A DNA stretch of 64,000 nucleotides from Stropharia rugosoannulata (Eukaryota > Basidiomycota > Agaricomycetes > Agaricales > Strophariaceae): positions 3,968,001-4,032,000 of the forward strand of contig JANCIK010000002.1 in the NCBI GenBank assembly GCA_028532985.1. Direction: 5' to 3'. The notes under the pieces were generated by a model. The model did not search any database. It was not told where the DNA came from and saw only the letters and a list, made by a program, of their open reading frames with translations. Shown here one piece after another: positions 60,848 through 64,000 of this stretch; the stretch's first letter is position 1, and every line of letters starts with the position of its first letter. The position numbers and the translations under genes were made by a program.

Positions 60848-62491
60848 CGTAATGAATAGGTTTTTGTGTCGCGGTCCTCTTATGATAATAGTAGTGGCCT
60901 GCAAGTTCTCCGAATGTTTTCAAAGTCCCTCGATTATCTTCACTAGTAATTATACTCTCAGGCTCTTGATCATATCATACAGTATGATACTTTCTTCTTG
61001 CTCTCTTCCTTATCATGATAGTACAGACAGTACAGTTGACGAGTACTGGCCTTACATCCAGTAATACATATTACATATATGATATACATATCTTCTCAGG
61101 CTGGCCCTTCTTCAAGGGCCCTCAGACCTTGTTCAGACCGCCGTATTCACCTTCCGAAACGTTGTCACTACTATTAGTTTCAAATAATTGTACATTGCCG
61201 TAAGTTTATATGATGTCAAATTTATTATAATGTCTGATTCATTTCATTGAATGGTTTGAAAGTTCGTCAATAGATTGTTTGCTCCATCTTAGCCCCATCC
61301 TCAAGTGCTCACGTGGTAGATCTCCATTGTCATTTTGCACGTGCCCACTGCCCAAGTCTCAAGACGTGTCACTTCATTTCTTCATTTCTATTTCCTCTGA
61401 GTGTTCTCTAGTTCTTGTACAGCGGTAGCTGGGAAATGCTATGTTATCTCTGGGTTCCAGGATAAATAACTCTTCATATCCCTTCTACTCGAAAATTGAT
61501 ATCTTTGGGTTCCAGGATATTACTTAGACTTCAGTTTTTGTATCGCGGTCTTTGAAACTCCCAAATCGCCTCTGCTCATTGCACAGCAGCAATTAAACTC
61601 AATAGTGCTCGGGAATTCAACAGACAGTTTCATTCTTATGCAAGACCGAGCAAATAATCTGAACTTACGAATTTTTGCCTATGTATTCCGTCGGCCCAGG
61701 ACGTTCCGTATGCCCACATCGAATTATTCAAGTATGGCTTATACCGCTATAAGACAGCGAACTCCTTCAGATCTTCGACATCCATCAAGTCAGTACCATT
61801 CAGACCTACGCGTGCTGGTGAATCCTTGCGCAACAGTAACGGTGTTTTGAAATTTCGAGCCATTGAAGCGCCAGCTATAGGCAGAGTCATGGTCATACAT
61901 TAGCAAGCGCTGTTCTTACCTCTTTTTACGTATGACAAGGGCTACTGCACATGCTCCATGCTACTCAGAATCTGTCAAGGAAGCTGTTAGGCACCAAAGA
62001 TGATTTTTCCTTATGAGTTCTGTCAGCTCTTGGTACATCACCATTGATACCCCGTGTTCATATAGGGTTCAGTTACTTGTGTGTACTCGGTAGTAGTATT
62101 ATGCATCTTTCTGTCTCGATCAACGGGTATTGCACCTATTTCTCCCTGCCTAGCAGTATACGTACGCCCGAGTGATGCCATGTGTTTGGGGTCACTGATC
62201 AACATCATTATCAAATAAAGGGTATCCCTACCAGTTCGAATCCTTTTTCGAAACTTGTTCATTGAAGTTAATCGAATATATGGGTCAAATAATGTTGTAC
62301 ATCCAGAGATCTAGGTCCAGCGGACTGCGACACCATACAACATATGAATTAACGCGACATTATAGTGTATGTGTCAGTAGTCGCAGCGCGCAGCAGCTGC
62401 GGTGCTGCGTCATAGAGGCCGTCTCATCAAATATAAAGTATCGGAATGAGGCTCCCAAAATTACTAAGAACTCAACTATTCATTGCAATTT
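60848..62491. other. Intergenic, about 1.6 kb
   Basis: No gene. Two further copies of the near-palindrome seen at 49.5 kb lie at about 61445-61464 and 61499-61519 (TATCTCTGGGTTCCAGGATA type). The last few hundred bases should be the promoter of the DUF6698-like gene. Confidence 0.45.
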
Positions 62492-64000
62492 ATGCCTCTG
62501 AACAGTGTCATTAACTCGGAACAATGTGGTTCTTCGTCTCAAACACTCAGTCTACCTCAACAGCCAGATCAGAACCATGCGCATGAATCCACTCCGTCTA
62601 CAACCGACATTTTGGCGGACCCTGATGGCGCAGCAAACCAAATCAAGTCATTGAAGCGGCAGCTGGCGACTATGTCAGAGCAAATAAGCTCTACCAACAA
62701 ACGCTCCAGGAAAGTCAGGTACGCTGAACTTGCTTAACTCTATGATTAATTGACTTCAAGACACTTCTATTAGGACCACAATGACTTTAGGGCGCGGGAT
62801 ACGTCGCGTTGCGACTTTATATGACGGCATCTCGAGCGTACTTGATGAAATTGATGCTCAAAATTCAGAGCCTCCAAATTCCGTACTTGACCGCAGGTTA
62901 CATCGCCTATTAGCCATGTTTCTCTCGTTCTAATCTTGCATATAGCCGACAGCGCTTGGCTGCTGCTTGGCCTATAATCTTGGATCTTGTCCCATCACTC
63001 AAACAACTCATAAAAGATGAAGATAATGTTGACACTATTCTTAGCTTCATTAATGAAGTGCGTGTCTATTTCATCAGTTTTGTATCCCACTATTTACGCA
63101 TAAAACTAAGCAGTTGCAACATGGAGCCAATAGCGCTCGCAGTGATGATGTGAACCGGATTAAAGCCGAAATTGGCTTGCGCCTCAATGCCCATTACAAA
63201 CCAGATGTTCTTCTTCACAAAAACGATCGATCGAACCGGGGAATTCAGCACGATGTGTGCGGCCGACTTTTGTGTCCAGTTACCTATAATTGGGATGATC
63301 CGGAGTGTGTTTTTATTTCCTATGTGTACTATATACAGGCGCCTTAAGTTGATTATTCTTGACAGAATAAGAGCAAATATCCGCGGTAGCAAAGACGGCT
63401 TTACTATCAACACAAATTTCTATCTGAGATGCTTGTACTCAGTACAGCCTGCTAATCCTAAGCGCATTGAAGAAGGTTTTCTTCGAAGCAATTTGCTCCT
63501 CCAAGTTAGTCCGTTAGCCTTGTACAGGAGTCCAGATACTAACAAGTAGTACAAAACAGGTCTATGCTGCTATCTTTACATCTCCTTCGTCGGCTGATAA
63601 TGTAGCAGAACCTGACTCGGAGACAAGTCATTGGCCTATTCAGCGTCCGGCAAAGTCAAATAAATCCACGAAATCCTCTGTATCCTCTCTTCTAGGAATG
63701 AATGGGGTCGTCACTGGTCGATCTATAGCATATGCTGCAGTTATGGTAAGCTTGCTTAGCATATTTCTTAGTTTTTTTTTTTTTTTGAAAAAAGAGACAA
63801 ACAATATAGCTTGTGTTCAACCTCACAGATGCCTCTCAGTGGACACATAGTCACAACAACTTCAGTTTTGTGAACTTCTATGATTTCGTTGTTGACTACT
63901 TCGAAGAAGAGCGCAGTGCAGCTTCGACTCGCCGTGTCAAAGAGCTACTGCAATGGTGGAAAGCGTATGTTCTGTCACACTGCTTAAATGGTCCGAAAAA
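62492..64000 (+). CDS. DUF6698-like protein, cut by the right window edge
   Basis: DUF6698 is a domain of unknown function that is common in basidiomycete genomes. Exons 62492-62718, 62774-62896, 62946-63057, 63114-63304, 63366-63504, 63560-63745 and 63810-63964 join in phase; the last ends at a GTATGT donor and the gene continues beyond the window. After a Ser/Gln-rich start with a Lys/Arg patch (SSTNKRSRKVR) come the landmarks: SARSDDVNRIKAEIGL, GRLLCPVTYNWDDPE, an SFLY-like YLRCLYS region, FLRSNLLLQVYAAIFTSPSS, GMNGVVTGRSIAYAAVM and NNFSFVNFYDFVVDYFE. The RSDD and GRLLCP segments are the ones I rely on for the family. Its role is unknown; members tend to be multicopy. Confidence 0.78.

Noticed and set aside
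1..64000. CRISPR arrays, bacterial operons or phage genes
   Set aside because: No regularly spaced repeats were seen; short spliceosomal introns throughout show nuclear fungal DNA.

Overview
The window is nuclear DNA of a filamentous basidiomycete, most likely an agaricomycete. Genes are broken by many short GT-AG introns (about 45-65 nt). The families present fit this: a Dicer, two HET-domain proteins, a secreted alpha/beta hydrolase, hexose transporters, a fungal DUF262 protein, a Plavaka-type transposase and a DUF6698-like protein. The species cannot be named from sequence alone. Exon joins were made by eye from splice signals and reading phase. Where every phase closes I give a protein length.

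Left part (1-21.5 kb), gene-dense. A coiled-coil protein runs off the left edge. Next is a complete Dicer-like RNase (1625 aa, both RNase III centres intact). Two paralogous HET-domain genes flank a lipoxygenase gene on the same strand. That lipoxygenase is split by a 631-bp Tc1/mariner element with 29-bp perfect terminal inverted repeats (TIRs) and a TA duplication; without the element the frame closes to 664 aa. A secreted hydrolase and an intron-rich hexose transporter follow.

Middle (21.5-41 kb), sparse. About 6 kb holds no convincing gene. Next come a GC-rich Pho80/Pcl-type cyclin, an inverted pair of ~94-bp dispersed repeats, and a second hexose transporter with only 4 introns against about 16 in its paralogue. 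Its promoter carries a CCAAT palindrome, GTGGGG motifs and a TATA box. A DUF262 gene with several disabling changes and an arrestin-like gene lacking its N-terminal half follow.

Right part (41-64 kb), accessory-looking. A near-complete Plavaka transposase gene (10 exons, one 16-nt anomaly) is followed by two tandem small paralogues with a possible RPA70N-like OB fold, a 959-bp TA-flanked non-autonomous element with ~178-bp TIRs, and several multi-exon genes I do not recognise (278, 566, about 297 and 885 aa). A DUF6698-like gene runs off the right edge. This mix of transposons, remnants and orphan genes is where undescribed biology is most likely. The RPA-like pair and the 885-aa and 566-aa orphans are the best candidates, but I see no evidence that they form one system.
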